Shown piece after piece: positions 1-11,758 of a stretch of DNA of 64,000 bases. Position 1 is the stretch's first letter, and every line of letters begins with the position of its first letter. The notes under the pieces are model-generated. The model was not told where the DNA came from, did not search any database, and saw only the letters and a list, made by a program, of their open reading frames with translations. The DNA comes from Rotaria macrura (taxonomy: Eukaryota; Rotifera; Eurotatoria; Philodinida; Philodinidae): positions 186,001 through 250,000 of the forward strand of contig OENT01000039.1 in the NCBI GenBank assembly GCA_900239685.1, in the 5' to 3' direction. Position numbers and translations under genes: made by a program.

Positions 1-541
1 CGTAATCTTATCCAAAACTAGATTTACTAGATTTTGGTGATGATCTCTCTTGTTTACGTAAAGAAACGTACTCGAGTAAACACAAACTTTGCATTAATAT
101 TACTCAAGAATTTACTAATATTTTGATTACCTCCATCAAGATTATGGATCTAAAAATCTTAGAAATAAAACAGAAAGAAGCTCTAAAAATTTTATACTTG
201 CCGATGAAGAACCAAGGTCTGACTGTCATACAATACTTGTTGCCTCTATTTATACGCCACGAAAGCATGGAAAACTCCAACAATCCAGAGTGAATGTACT
301 ATTTTTTTCCAAATATCTAGATAATGACTCAAGTGACAAACATCTTGTGTCCGTTTCATACATGTATGATAGATTTTTCCAAACATGATTCAAGGATAAT
401 GATTGGATTTACAAAGTGTTTTTCTTTTGTTATCTGTATATCATTTTATTTATGATTAGTAATAAAAAGAAAAAGTGCTAAACTAGAATTAAACAATTTT
501 GCTCGGAAGTTTCTAAGTTTAATACCAATAAGGACAACACA
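1..541. other. Intergenic, no gene seen
   Basis: AT-rich sequence with no open frame that carries recognisable protein features. It lies downstream of the minus-strand membrane protein gene whose stop codon is at 542-544, so its 3' UTR and polyadenylation site should fall here. Confidence 0.5.
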
Positions 542-1166
542 TTAGAATACCCGACCCTGTCGACGATAGTGTACAGTAGTGAATGTCGATATAAAAATGA
601 GAATATACGTAAATATAAAAACAAGACAAAACAAAAAATCTAGAATAGCAAAAGCTAGCTGTGCTGCGAGGATTTGAGATTTCTTTGACAGCGAATCATA
701 AGTAGCTCCATCACTTACAGCTTTAGCATCTAAGCCAAGAAGGATAGCAGCAAAAGCCGCAGCGACTACAGTGGCAATGACAGCTACTGCAGCCCATATA
801 CGTGTGTGACGCGTTAAATCTGAAGAATAAACACGATAGTGATAGCTAATTATTAATATTCAAATAGATCTATTTATAGAACGTACTTATTACAAGAATG
901 AGAAATGGAGCAAGCATAAGAAAGAATCCGCACCACAAACCAGCACCAGTCGAAGAAGTATTTCCATACAAATCTTTATTTGTACTTGTCGCTAATGATG
1001 CTATCTCAAGCGCACCAATAGCCGCCGCACATAAAATCATCAGGCATGCCAGAATAGATGAAAAAACGAATGGCCACAATGAGCTCCAAATTTCTTTAGA
1101 CGAATGAGAAACTTGATGCGAGCCATAGAGATAGGGCCTTCGAATAGGTGGATGACCAACAAACAT
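542..1166 (-). CDS. Small four-helix membrane protein, unknown function
   Basis: Two exons are read on the minus strand: 1166-887 and 819-542, joined across a 67-base intron with a GTACGT donor and a TTCTTCAG acceptor. The frame is kept across the junction (codon AA|T). The product has 185 residues. I see four hydrophobic stretches, roughly residues 29-53, 72-95, 102-122 and 138-168, with a short charged N-terminus and a basic C-terminal tail (YRRQGR). The layout is like tetraspan families such as MARVEL, MS4A or DUF-type membrane proteins, but no family signature is clear and I do not assign a function. The loop between helices 1 and 2 holds a possible glycosylation site (GNTS). A possible splice acceptor (TTGTCTGCAG) lies about 30 bases upstream of the ATG, consistent with a 5' UTR intron or leader addition. 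The reading of a real gene rests on intron quality and continuous hydrophobic periodicity. Confidence 0.72.
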
Positions 1167-3030
1167 CTTTATTACGATTGAGAATACGTTCGTTTTTCTG
1201 CAGACAATTTTATACTATGATACGAAAAGTTGATTGGCGATCGAACAAGGTAAAGAAATTAAATTATATGCTATTTCTGCAATTTTTTTCTCTATAATCA
1301 ACATATTGTCATGCATTTTCTCCTAGTCCTCTCGTCTTTCTAATTACTGAAAAACAAAAATTGTGTAAAAATTATACTACGAAACAATTTCCAAGGTACA
1401 AAGAAACGATTCGATTGCAATTAAATAAAAGAAACCTTTCATAAGGTCATCGGTCTCTTATCGATCATTGTAAACACTATTCTAAATTATGAGCATCATG
1501 TACCATTTGGAATAGTAGAACTATACTATTTTTCTTCTCCTATCAGATAGAAAAGTGTAAGCATATCTATTGGGTTTATGACCTTCGGCTCGTCAAATGA
1601 CAAGTAGAACTTGAAGCAAAAAAATTAAAAGAGACGAAATATTCTTATCATTTAGACTTGGTCTAACACATGTGACAAAGATCACAATTTCAAACTGACA
1701 TTAATTGTTGTCGATCAATGCGTTCGACCAAAGAGGAAAAAACGGAATTTCAATTTTTATAAAACGAGAATAGCAATATGGAAAACAAGAACTTTTTTCA
1801 TCTAGTTTTATTCTTGTTCACAATCAAAAAGGAGAGCTTTGGGTGAGAACTATATTAATACACCAATTTGTAACATTGAATCTATTGTTAAAATTTTCAC
1901 GACTGCTCTCGTTCTACGACGAGATCTTATATTTTGCTTTTTTCTCTAGTATTTTGATTTTTCGAAAAATCGATTATCCACTAAAGAAGAGTATTCATTG
2001 ACACAAAAACCACAGTTTCAAAAGAATAATAGTTATAGTTTTGTTGAAAAGTAAATTCCATAAAAATCAATCGGTTCTACTTAAAAAAAGGTATATTCTG
2101 AAAAATTTCAGCATATTCGTTAGAAATTTTTATACCATTTCTAATTCATCTGCTTATATCTTATCCAAAACAAGTTTCAGATCTTTCAGAATTCACTATT
2201 ATTCTGAAACAATTAACTATCGGTCCGTAGGTTTTTCATTCATCAAATACTAATAAGCACGTGTGAAACCATAAAAAACAAGTATATGTGTAAAAATTTT
2301 CGCCACATCTATTTTCTTTAAATCATACTTGTATATATTCGAGAGTTTGTTTAATAGTTTTGAAAAAGGAAGAAGACCCAACATGTCGCATTCTATCCAT
2401 TAAAAGAACAAAAAACCATCCATGTTCACAAATAATTTTGACCTATCCGAAATCAACCCAAGGGAATTAAATCGGGTAGCAAATATTTTATCTTAGAAAC
2501 TCTCAACAAACTATGAATTTCTTTTATTTTCTGTTAAAATTCGGAGATACATCGAAATATTGACCAATCCCTATTAATTTGAATAATACATTTTTCCTCT
2601 ATGAAAATATTTTATCAGATGAAGTGATCAATTTTTACATCAATCGAACCAAAAAGATAGAAACAGTAACCAAACATGGTAACCTTTTAAATGGTCGAGA
2701 TGTTTTTCAACTTTATACTCGCTTTTCTTTACTACTTTCCATGTACAAAATGACGATTCTAAAATTAATCATGGTCATACGACTAAGAAACACTACTGTA
2801 ATTATTTATATTTGAAATTAGTAAATATCAACTCTTGTTATTTTTATAATACTCTGGTTGTCGTAAATTAATTATAATGATCATGATAGACAGTAATGAG
2901 GGGGTGTGTTCGTTGACAAACAAACATACTTTCCATGAAGATCTAATGTTTTATAAAAAGAGATTCCAATTAATACAATCAGTATATCTGTGTTCTTTCT
3001 CGATTACTCCCTTTTTATCATAGATTTCAG
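1167..3030. other. Intergenic, no gene seen
   Basis: AT-rich spacer. Short open frames near 2041-2253 and 2579-2815 have low-complexity translations without domain features and no convincing splice context, so I read them as chance. Minus-strand promoter and 5' UTR of the upstream membrane protein gene should lie in its first few hundred bases. Confidence 0.5.
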
Positions 3031-3060
3031 CAATGCGCACGAGTCTACGAAAATTGATCG

Positions 3061-3210
3061 AACGAAAATTAATCGTGGTAAATTGGTCGATACGAAAATT
3101 AATCGTGGTAAATTGGTCGATACGAAAATTAATCGTGGTAAATTGGTCGATACGAAAATTAATCGTGGTAAATTGGTCGATACGAAAATTAATCGATACG
3201 AAAACTAATC
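3061..3210 (+). repeat. Tandem 30-base repeat in left arm of the foldback element
   Basis: Four complete 30-base units at 3061-3180, nearly identical (the first begins AACG, the rest TACG), are followed by a shortened fifth unit from 3181. Each unit joins ACGAAAATTAATCG to TGGTAAATTGGTCGA. Near identity of the units suggests recent expansion or homogenisation. Open frames crossing this array are artefacts of the repeat. Confidence 0.93.
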
Positions 3211-3593
3211 GATACGAAAATTCGTTGACATAAAACGCAATCGAGTTTAATTAAAAGAAAATAATCCTTTCAGTAAAACTTGCAACTGATAGGCATGAGT
3301 TGAGGAGAAAAAGTTGAACCAAGCAAAAAATATTTAAATTATAGTGCACGACTACGCCATTTAATTATTCATCCACTAGCTTCGCGTATACAATAATTAG
3401 AAGGACTCTCTCATAATTTATCAAATCCCTTTTTCCTCTGTCTTATTTTTTGGGTTGTAACTTGTTTGTTGTGATTGTGAATAATTCTATAATTGTATCA
3501 CAATACAGTTAGTATTTATTCTTAATTTTGCTGAAGGGTACAATTTTCTGTTTTTGGTAAAAGCAAACTAATTACATTATTACACGTTTCTCG

Positions 3594-3699
3594 ACCAACT
3601 TTCGTATCGACCAATTTACCACGATTAATTTTCGTTCGACCAATTTACCACGATTAATTTTCGTTCGACCAATTTTCGTTCGATCAATTTTCGCTCTCC
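3594..3699 (-). repeat. Right inverted arm of the foldback element
   Basis: On the minus strand this segment reads as the same modules found in the left array: GGTCGAACGAAAATT and AATCGTGGTAAATTGGTCG, about two full units plus partial ones. The unit count differs from the left arm, so the two arms can pair only in part. Confidence 0.88.
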
Positions 3700-3709
3700 C
3701 AATGCGCAC

Positions 3710-4838
3710 ATATTGATTGATCGATATGATCATTGTTGATACTTTTCATGGTTCGATCGATGGAAAGAAATAAGCATTGAAACTAGACCTTGCTTTTGCA
3801 AAACATCATCTTTGAAGTCAAACCATAACATGCGGTAAAAAAGTATAATTACTTGGCACGGTTAATATTTTGCCTATACGGTGAAGATGCATCGATCTAC
3901 ATTCATACAGTATTGAGCAGTAAAGCAAGCCGTGAAATTATGACGTTACTAGTAGATCAGATATTATTTAATAGAAAAAAATAAACTTAGGCACGTAATT
4001 GGATATGGAGAAAATTTAATTAAGTTTAAAAAATGTCGAATGAGCTTCATTAGAATTTTTCAAAGAGTTGACCTCAATTTCAATAAGAGTTTATTAAATA
4101 GAATGAGGAATAATTCTTTTAATCATTAAGGAACAGTTTGAAATATTTTTTGATGTCTTCGTAAGTAAAATTTATCTATTCATATTTATTTCGAACTTCT
4201 CAAATTTACTTGATGCACTGGCAAAATATAAAAGATTGCTTCATTAAACAAGTGGCATGTATGATGGTTCGATCTCAAAGTAAATCAATTAAATTGTCAC
4301 AGTTTTTCATCTCTAGTCGCCTATTTTCAAGTCTACTGGTTGGTAGATCAGAGATCATAAGATGATTCGATCTATGAAATTTTAGTGTGTTTTACTATTT
4401 CTCTTGCATTTCGAAATTCTATTCTGTCCAAATAAAAAGCAGATTGTAAGCCAAGGTTATCGTAACTTTCGTTAATTGTCCACCAATTGTAGTAGACATT
4501 GGACAGATCTATACTTTCATCCATGCATGACAATCAATAAGGATCGCTGGTGATTGAACTTGGAATTTTACTAAATCATATTCATTTGCTTGCCTATAAA
4601 ATTTAATGTATGATTAGCATGCGAATATTTTATATTTATAAATTCGTTGACAGAATGATGTCGCTTGCCATTCTTATAATTTATTCACATTTGTCATTTT
4701 CTTTGAATTTAAAAAAAGAAAGAGAGCGATTTCATCAAGTGTTTCTTCTCTAAATGCACCAATCTTTTAATCTTCGTCATCGGCATCATCGCCATCGTCA
4801 CTACCAACCTTCGAAGTTGTTCGCAAGACTCAAAAATA
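3710..4838. other. Intergenic, no gene seen
   Basis: AT-rich spacer before the PMP3-like gene, holding the presumed promoter and 5' UTR of that gene. No open frame with recognisable features and no repeat beyond short homopolymers was seen. Confidence 0.5.
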
Positions 4839-5021
4839 ATGGCTGAAATTCCATATTATTGTAAAACATTACTACTTCTTCTATTGATCTTTGTGATTCC
4901 ACCATTAGCTGTCTTTTTTGCCCAAAAACAATGCAATTCAACAGTTATACTTAATATGATACTTTTTTTATTTCTTTGGATTCCCGGTGTTATTCATGCT
5001 CTTTTTGTTATTTTTTTTTAG
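4839..5021 (+). CDS. PMP3/UPF0057 (RCI2-like) small membrane protein
   Basis: Single-exon gene of 60 codons with two hydrophobic helices (about residues 9-29 and 36-59). The family pattern is clear. The first helix is followed by PPLAVFF, then a short polar turn with Cys (QKQCNST), then the second helix with the signature PGVIHALFVI near the C-terminus. UPF0057/PMP3 proteins are usually 50-80 residues and include yeast Pmp3 and plant RCI2. They sit in the plasma membrane and affect membrane potential and tolerance of salt, cold and drying. The ATG at 4839 is the only one giving the full first helix. The gene converges with WDR59, only about 95 bases between stop codons. A role in desiccation or salt tolerance would suit a bdelloid but is inference. 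Confidence 0.9.
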   Translation: MAEIPYYCKTLLLLLLIFVIPPLAVFFAQKQCNSTVILNMILFLFLWIPGVIHALFVIFF

Positions 5022-5115
5022 TTAAAATAAGTTTTTTTTTATTTCACAATCGAATATAAGTAAATAAATACACAGAAAAAAAATATGCATTCATAAAAGA
5101 TAATTTTCTCTATTG

Positions 5116-8100
5116 TCAAGGACGAATGGTGTTTGATGGTTGTCGAACTACATGGGATCTTGATGTTAGGCTAGGTGTTTGGTGTTGTTGTTGTAATTGA
5201 ACTGTATTTACTGTTAATAATTCTTGCTGTTTTAATATACATCGACACGAACAGTCTTTTTCTGGACAATATCTTTGTTTACGTCCTTCGAATGAAAACC
5301 ATTCATGCATATGTGTTAAATGTCCACCATGTCCGCAAGTTGGACATGAAAAATGTTGACCTAAAACAGGTTGCAAACAAATTGAACACATAATGTTCGA
5401 TACTGTGAGTTGATTGAATGGAGCTGGTAATTGACAATTATGATCGATTTGAGATAAAATTTGTGTTCGCCTATAAAAATGTCTCCATCGATGCAATAAA
5501 CTTCCATATGCGTATAAAATTGGATCATAATCATGTTCATTGACTAATCTTGATTGAAATCTCGTCTTCAGATATGGTGTCTGGGACATAGTTAAAAGGA
5601 ACATACTTGCCGATTGTATATCGCCATTTATAACATAATTTGAAACTAAATGTTTGATTAAGCCTGAACAAAAAGAAATGCAAAAGTGAAATTTTGTCGT
5701 ATACTTTTCTATTGCGTTTACCCCGAGCTATTGGTGTTTGAAACCATGGATCATCGGTCTGTAAACTTGGTTGCAATGATAATAGTCCACCAAGTAAACG
5801 CCAACAAAGTGATAAATCATGTTTACCCATGTTACCAGCTTTTTCTTGATTTGTTTCACACATATCTACTGGATTTTTCAAATCGATCTTATAATCATCG
5901 GCTAATTTCTTACTAACAGGTAACAATATTGAAACATCATATATTGATACAATTGATTGTGGATGGTTCCAATGGGCAAGTGAACGACGGTATGATGTTG
6001 GTGTACGTTGAATATCACTGGCCATATTTGTAACGAATGTAGAGCGAACAGGTGCCGAAAACATGGGTGGCTGATGACTCTTGGACGTATACTGTATCTG
6101 TACTGTATTCGTTGTTGTTGCACGAAAACTTAATTGTTCATCATTACTTGAACTTTCACGAGGTTTTGCTAGTGTTAAACTTGTGGAACGTATAGGCAAA
6201 GATTGCGGTCGATTTATTGTACCATCATTTAATGTAGTTACGTTAGGTGCTGAATTCGATTGTTGATTATGAGCTTTTCGACCGAAACATACCAAATGTG
6301 AACTACCTGAAAATCGAGCACCACATGTACGATGACGATCATGAACGATTGATGTGCTCGATACTTGACTATCAAGAGTACGTGTTGATGATGTTGATGC
6401 AACAAAGATTCGATTAGAACTGTTATCATTGGTTGTATTTACACTATTCTGATTACTATTTGTAAAATCATTGATTGCGTCAATGTCAAAATTTGATGTC
6501 AAATGATCGTATTTTTTATTTGATGCATTTGATATTGCTGATATTGTTGAAGATAACTTTTCTTCTTTAAAATGCTTATCAAATAAATTTCTTAATTTTA
6601 ATAAACATTTATGTAAACATAATTCTCCATGATAAAAACAATTGTAACATGTTTCTTCAAACATCGTTTGTATTTGACATTGAAATGACTTCAAATGTTC
6701 ATCATTATTTATCATGGACAATTTAAAACGAACAAATAATTGCGATATAATTGGATAGTTACGTGAAAAATTAAGGTATACACGAAAAAATAAAGAATTG
6801 TCAAGAGAATACGCACAACGAAGTATACACATTCGATGCTGTTCATCTTTTATTTCAACAACTATGTATGGTCCATACTTATCTTGTAAAGAATCGAATT
6901 CGCTTTTAATCGATACTTCAGTTATTATATTATTAGTTCGATTCGGACTAAAAATCAAATGAAATAATTTTTTAAACATTAATTCAAAACGGTTAGATCA
7001 TTTAGATTGAATGATTTGACTTATTATGAGTAACTTTCCGATAAACAAATTATTTTTTCAGGAAACATGGATTTTATGTTCGTGTAACTCGATGAGGTAT
7101 AGAAGATAAACTGAGAGATGTGCACTATACGAATTTCGAACAAAGAATTATTTTATTAAAGCATCGAACATTTATTCGAGTATATTGTCCTAAATTTTCG
7201 AGAAAATAATACCTTAATTACAGACAATACGATATGAGATGAAAAATAACTTAGATGGAATTTCCATGGATATAGTACTTGAAAAAAAAACTCTTTTTTA
7301 AAAATGGATCTTCAAAAGATAGTATTGAGTCAAGAAAAGTAAATATTTTTCATTTCATCATCTATAAAATATGAAGATGTATTTTTATTAATCTGAAGTT
7401 TTTATTCCATTCTACGATTCTATCATTATATTTAATTAGTTATTATCTTAACTTTTTACGAAAATAATGGAGTTGTAGTCATGCTTTTTCTCAATCTATC
7501 TAGAAGAACACTATACAAAGGTATCATCTGAAAATAATACGCCAGAAACTTGATCATTATTTGAATAAAACTATGTCGGAATTTCGTCAGATCAAAACGT
7601 AAATCAAGAATATGTTGCATACATGAAAACTGCAGATATCTAACTCTAACATTATTATATGTTCATATTCTAGCAAAAGAAAATGCTTCTACCTCTATTT
7701 TTTTTCTTGATAATCGCCTCTACTTTTATGTGTGGAGTGAAATCCATTGATCACAATAGTATGAAGCATTCTTGCTCATAGCTTGTTGTTAGCGAGTGTG
7801 ATCTATGAAATTTTTATCGTAGGATTTCTTTCGAGCTTTACTGCTCGATAGGTCTCAATTAATTCTACATAATCACAGAAATAAAATCATTATGGAAACC
7901 TTACAGGTTTATATACATCAAATATGTTTGCAACATTTATCATGTAGAAGTATGAAAATTAACTACTGCTTCAAGATACTTATCAAGATTGTTCTGAAGT
8001 ACTAATTAAATTAATAAAAAATAAATGATCCGTAATCGAAGTCTTGCCAATTATCTAATTGTCTGTTATCTAACATGGATTGAATTATTCTCTCAAGTGC

Positions 8101-10199
8101 TCGTGTTAAAAGGCATTTGTGATACGGCACGTCATCGCACCATGTATTTTTTTAATACATATTCTGAATTTGTAAGCGTACGATGAGGCCTAGACTAATA
8201 TCTATACAATAGTACGATGTCGTACATCATCACTATCAGTCATAGATATCAATAATATTGAGTATTTCTATTTACTACATAGACATTGTGTATTAACAGC
8301 TGAGATGGAATTTTTTAAATTCAGAAATTAAACAATTATGAAAATTAAAATTAAAATTTTAGAAATCATAATGCACAATCACTTTTTCTAACTTCGAGAT
8401 CAATCTCACACTCCTTCAAGTCATACAATCCGATCATTACGGTTCATAATTGAACATCTTTTCTAATCCATTTTACGAAATGAGATTCAATTTTTTTCTA
8501 GTCGTATTTAACTCACATCAGAGGATAATCATTTTCGTCACTTGCATCAGAAGATTCTAGTACGCTTGGTGGCGATGCTGGCATCTCTTGAAAAGCATTA
8601 TCATAATCATCATCCATAGTATCTCCACTATCAGTTGTTTCACTTTTAATAGCTTCCATCGGCATTAAAGTCCAACTTGTTCGTGCTACCTGTTGTCGAT
8701 TCTGATGTGACGATGTTCGAGAATTTCCCATTGAATTCGATAGATTCGATGAATTATTCGTTGGTTTATTGTGTAGATTTTCATTCATGCATGCTTGTCG
8801 AAATGTTGAATCCATATCGACTAAACATAGACTTCCGTTGCGACACCAAGTAAGTAATAGAAAATCATTCCTTCGTTCATCATTTATTTCCGATGATGAA
8901 GAATTATTAAATAAACTAGAAAAAGGTTGTTTTTTCACAGAACAAAAATCAACGATAGGTGAAGGAGTTGCTGATAGTATACGATTCGTTAACGGTTGTA
9001 AACATTGATCTCGATCCCAACGCCATCCAAGAAAGCCGTGTGTTGATGAGATGGAATCACGTGATGCACAAACAAATAGATTATCATGAGCTGTAGTTTG
9101 AATCTGTTGATAAACATAGAAAGTATTTTTGTTAAAAAAATATGAAAATAATTCAATGTTAATATTTTTATTTATTCATACTTTAGTAAACGTACTAGAA
9201 GGTTGCCGATTTGGTAATGATTCGGCGAGAAGTTGCCCAGTGATTGAAAAAATTTTTATAGCATTATCCATGGAGAGTGTAACTATACTGAGACCTTGCT
9301 TTGTCCAATCCATACTAATTATACGTTGTGTATGTTCTAAATCCTTTGACGATGTAGTCAAATCTACTTTGCGTATATCGTAGATTCGTATACATCGATC
9401 ACATTGAACAGCTAATTGATTTTTGTTATCGGATACTGCTGGTGACCACTGAATACGACGAACATTAAACGGTGTGGGGAGTGTAAGTTTCAGAGTTGCT
9501 GGACTTTTAGCCGACAAAAGTCGAGTATCCCATATTTGGATTTGACCATCAAGTGAACCTGTTAATAAGCAATGTGGATCAGCCAGTGAGTAAGCGATTG
9601 TTGAAATAGGGCGCTAGAAACAGAGATATGTAAATAAAATAGATAGAATTGAATATCATATATTATGCATGCAATATCGAAGCGTTGGTGGTGTAACGGT
9701 TAGCATGGTTGCCTTCCAAGCAGCCGACCCGGGTTCGACTCCCGGCTAACGCACTTCGTTTTTGTTGAATTTAGTAGTTTTATTTTTTTCTTACCTTATG
9801 CTGCGAATCAATCATTGCATTTGTTTCACTAATATGAGAATGATCAACTGTATAAAGACGAACAAAACGATCGACAGCTACTGCATATTGATTTTTATTG
9901 AAATGACTCCATGCGACGACCGGTCGATTAACATTGTTCATATCAAATATTGGTACAATTTTAATATCGAATAAGGATGGTATAAATACATTAGACTCAC
10001 TGTTAGCAGCATCGGTAATCTGTGAATTTAATGCTTCAAAATTGATAAATGCAAGCTCATGATTACCAACCAATAATAGACGTGTTTCTTCATCATTAAG
10101 TGCTATGAAATGACAATCAAAATTTAATAAACTTTTGCCAGTATCAAAAGTACGACAGTGATTCGATGATGTGCCATTATGTCGTTCATACATCATCAT
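5116..10199 (-). CDS. WDR59: WDR59, GATOR2 complex subunit
   Basis: Five exons on the minus strand: 10199-9795, 9613-9182, 9103-8517, 6947-5722 and 5663-5116, giving 1065 residues (human WDR59 is about 974). All junctions keep frame. Exons 1-3 encode a WD40 propeller (for example HKRPISTIAYSLADPHCLL and QIQIWDTR), followed by an acidic low-complexity tail. Exon 4 opens with an RWD domain (about residues 485-600), then a long disordered Ser/Thr/Asn-rich linker. It ends in the conserved block with VSIYDVSILLPVSKKLA and MCETN. Exon 5 carries the C-terminal Cys/His zinc domain (about residues 976-1025, CSIC, CPTCGHGGH, CSCRC). GATOR2 works at the lysosome to relieve GATOR1 inhibition of TORC1 when amino acids are plentiful. 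Exon 3 also runs into an in-frame stop at 8513. I prefer the spliced reading because the donor GTGAGT at 8516 and the TTTTTAG acceptor at 6948 keep frame over a 1569-base intron and restore the family order. Confidence 0.9.
9682..9753 (+). tRNA. tRNA-Gly (anticodon TCC)
   Basis: 72-base cloverleaf. The acceptor stem GCGTTGG pairs with CTAACGC, with discriminator A at 9753. The anticodon stem GTTGC/GCAGC frames the loop CTTCCAA with anticodon TCC at 9715-9717. The T arm CCGGG-TTCGACT-CCCGG contains a normal B box. There is no intron and no encoded CCA. The gene lies inside intron 1 of WDR59 (9614-9794) on the opposite strand, which explains why this intron is longer than most in the gene. Confidence 0.97.
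9759..9763 (+). terminator. RNA polymerase III terminator of tRNA-Gly
   Basis: A run of five T begins five bases after the discriminator base, the normal position and minimum strength for Pol III termination. Confidence 0.8.
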
Positions 10200-10215
10200 C
10201 TGCAAAAAAACAGTT
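10200..10215 (-). promoter_or_regulatory. Splice acceptor abutting the WDR59 start codon
   Basis: On the minus strand a pyrimidine run ending TTTTTTTGCAG lies directly before ATGATGATG. No matching upstream coding exon is seen. It is either the end of a 5' UTR intron or a spliced-leader addition site, and it decides the start at 10199. An in-frame ATG at 10238 lies inside the presumed intron. Confidence 0.6.
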
Positions 10216-10602
10216 ATAAGCACGTCAAATAGATGCAAGCGTAAAAAAGAGTCGTACGCTATTTACATATTTATTTTCGTCTATGATTTCAAATTGAATT
10301 CCAATATCAAAAAAAAAAAATAAGAAAAACGAATGAAACTTGCATTATGTTTTATTCTTAACGGAATTTTTCTTCGGCTTTATACATTTAATTTTATTCA
10401 TTGATCGGTTCGATAACGATTTATGAATAAGGTGATTTACAATATTCAGTAGAAGTTCTTTTACTGTTTTGAGAACAATCTTGCCTATAAACAGCAATCA
10501 TAACAATCAATATGTGGTGTATGGATGTAACAACTAAAACAAAGTGAGGATCACTTATATTGATAGAGCACAGCTACGAATATTTTCATCGGTCCGTGGT
10601 GC

Positions 10603-10765
10603 AGTTCTTCTACCTTCATCCATCCAACGCGTATCCCCCCCGCTCAAAATTTTTTTCTTTTTAGCATGCTGATGATTGTACCTAATTTCTTTCTAAAGTG
10701 GTCAGGACCATCAAGGTCAATCCACTCAAGCAAAGCTCTTTAAATAAATAAGTTCTTCTACCTTC
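10603..10765 (+). mobile_element. Possible short retroposed insert with 15-base target duplication
   Basis: The 15-mer AGTTCTTCTACCTTC occurs at 10603-10617 and, without mismatch, at 10751-10765. The 133 bases between end in an A-rich TTTAAATAAATA tract just before the second copy. A target duplication of about 15 bases plus an A-rich 3' end is what target-primed reverse transcription leaves. The insert has a C-rich start (TATCCCCCCCGC) and no coding capacity, and I do not recognise its source. Confidence 0.45.
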
Positions 10766-11758
10766 TGATTGGCCGCTAACACAAGAAGAGATTATTAGAT
10801 ATTCTGGTTAGATTTCGAATACTCAACGATCAGATTTTCATCATGATGTCTCAGAAAGAAAAACAAGAGAACCTGAGTGTTTCATCAAAACTATTATCTG
10901 AGAAACCTATTGTTGAATGAATTTTAGATGATTTTCTGTATGTAATGCCCCTTCATTTTAAGTCTTAAGTGTAATTTTTAATGTCATCATGGATGGAAAA
11001 CGTACCACATCGATACGTCTCATACAGTTTGAATATGGCATCGATTATATGCATTGCTTCTTGATTTAACATGGGCAATTTTCATAATAGATGAAAGTAA
11101 ACAATCAACGCAATCAAGTTTATATATTGGCTTCCTCTTCAGATTCGCAACAACCTATAAGCGTATCGGCCTCATTGACGTAGCATATCAAGATTTATAA
11201 TTGTCACTTATGGCAATATGTTATGTAAATGTATATATAACAGGAAATGACATTGAATAAGTCGTGTGCTGACTGATAGTATCAGCATTTTCTTGATCTA
11301 ACGAAGTTCATAATACAAAAAAGCGTTTAGAGTAAAAACATTCTCATTCACAAAAACATTAAGATGAAGTATTATTCTTCATTGGGAGAAACAAAACACA
11401 ATAAAAGCAACTATTCTTTGATGAGAACAGAAATACTCAAAATGTCTGCAAAAAGTCAATAATACTCATCTTTTCAATCTAAGAATGGAATTACAGTCGA
11501 GCCGCTGCTAGAAATGGTGATGTGCAAATAAAAATAGAAATTTCTGAAAATGAGGATTCTAGAAATCCTTTAAAGGAAAATATTATTCGTATATCATATA
11601 TGCGATTCAGAGATAATATCGTGAGTTTTATCTACTGCTGCTGCCACTGCCATTGAGTAGAAATTGATAATGAATGGATGGGTCTCATGACCAACATATA
11701 CGACATTGCAACAGAGGTCGCTCATCTACAATTGATTGAATAGGCTTTACTACCCATG
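10766..11758. other. Intergenic, no gene seen
   Basis: AT-rich sequence upstream of WDR59 without recognisable coding sequence or repeats that I can support. Confidence 0.45.

Larger units (their letters stand above)
3031..3709. mobile_element. Foldback-type element with 10-base target duplication
   Basis: The direct repeat CAATGCGCAC occurs at 3031-3040 and again at 3700-3709. Between the copies, the ends are inverted repeats. The left arm starts GAGTCTACGAAAATTGATCG. The right arm, read on the minus strand, starts GGAGAGCGAAAATTGATCG. Both arms are built from repeats of ACGAAAATTAATCG and GGTAAATTGGTCGA modules, with more copies on the left than on the right. The middle (about 3241-3590) is single copy and non-coding. 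Modular inverted arms, a 9-10 base duplication and no coding capacity are the hallmarks of Foldback/MULE-like non-autonomous DNA transposons. The family assignment is inference; the structure is seen directly. Confidence 0.78.

Noticed and set aside
2990-3233. Two overlapping open frames over the 30-base tandem array
   Set aside because: The frames exist only because 30 is a multiple of three; the peptide is a translated DNA repeat within a mobile element.
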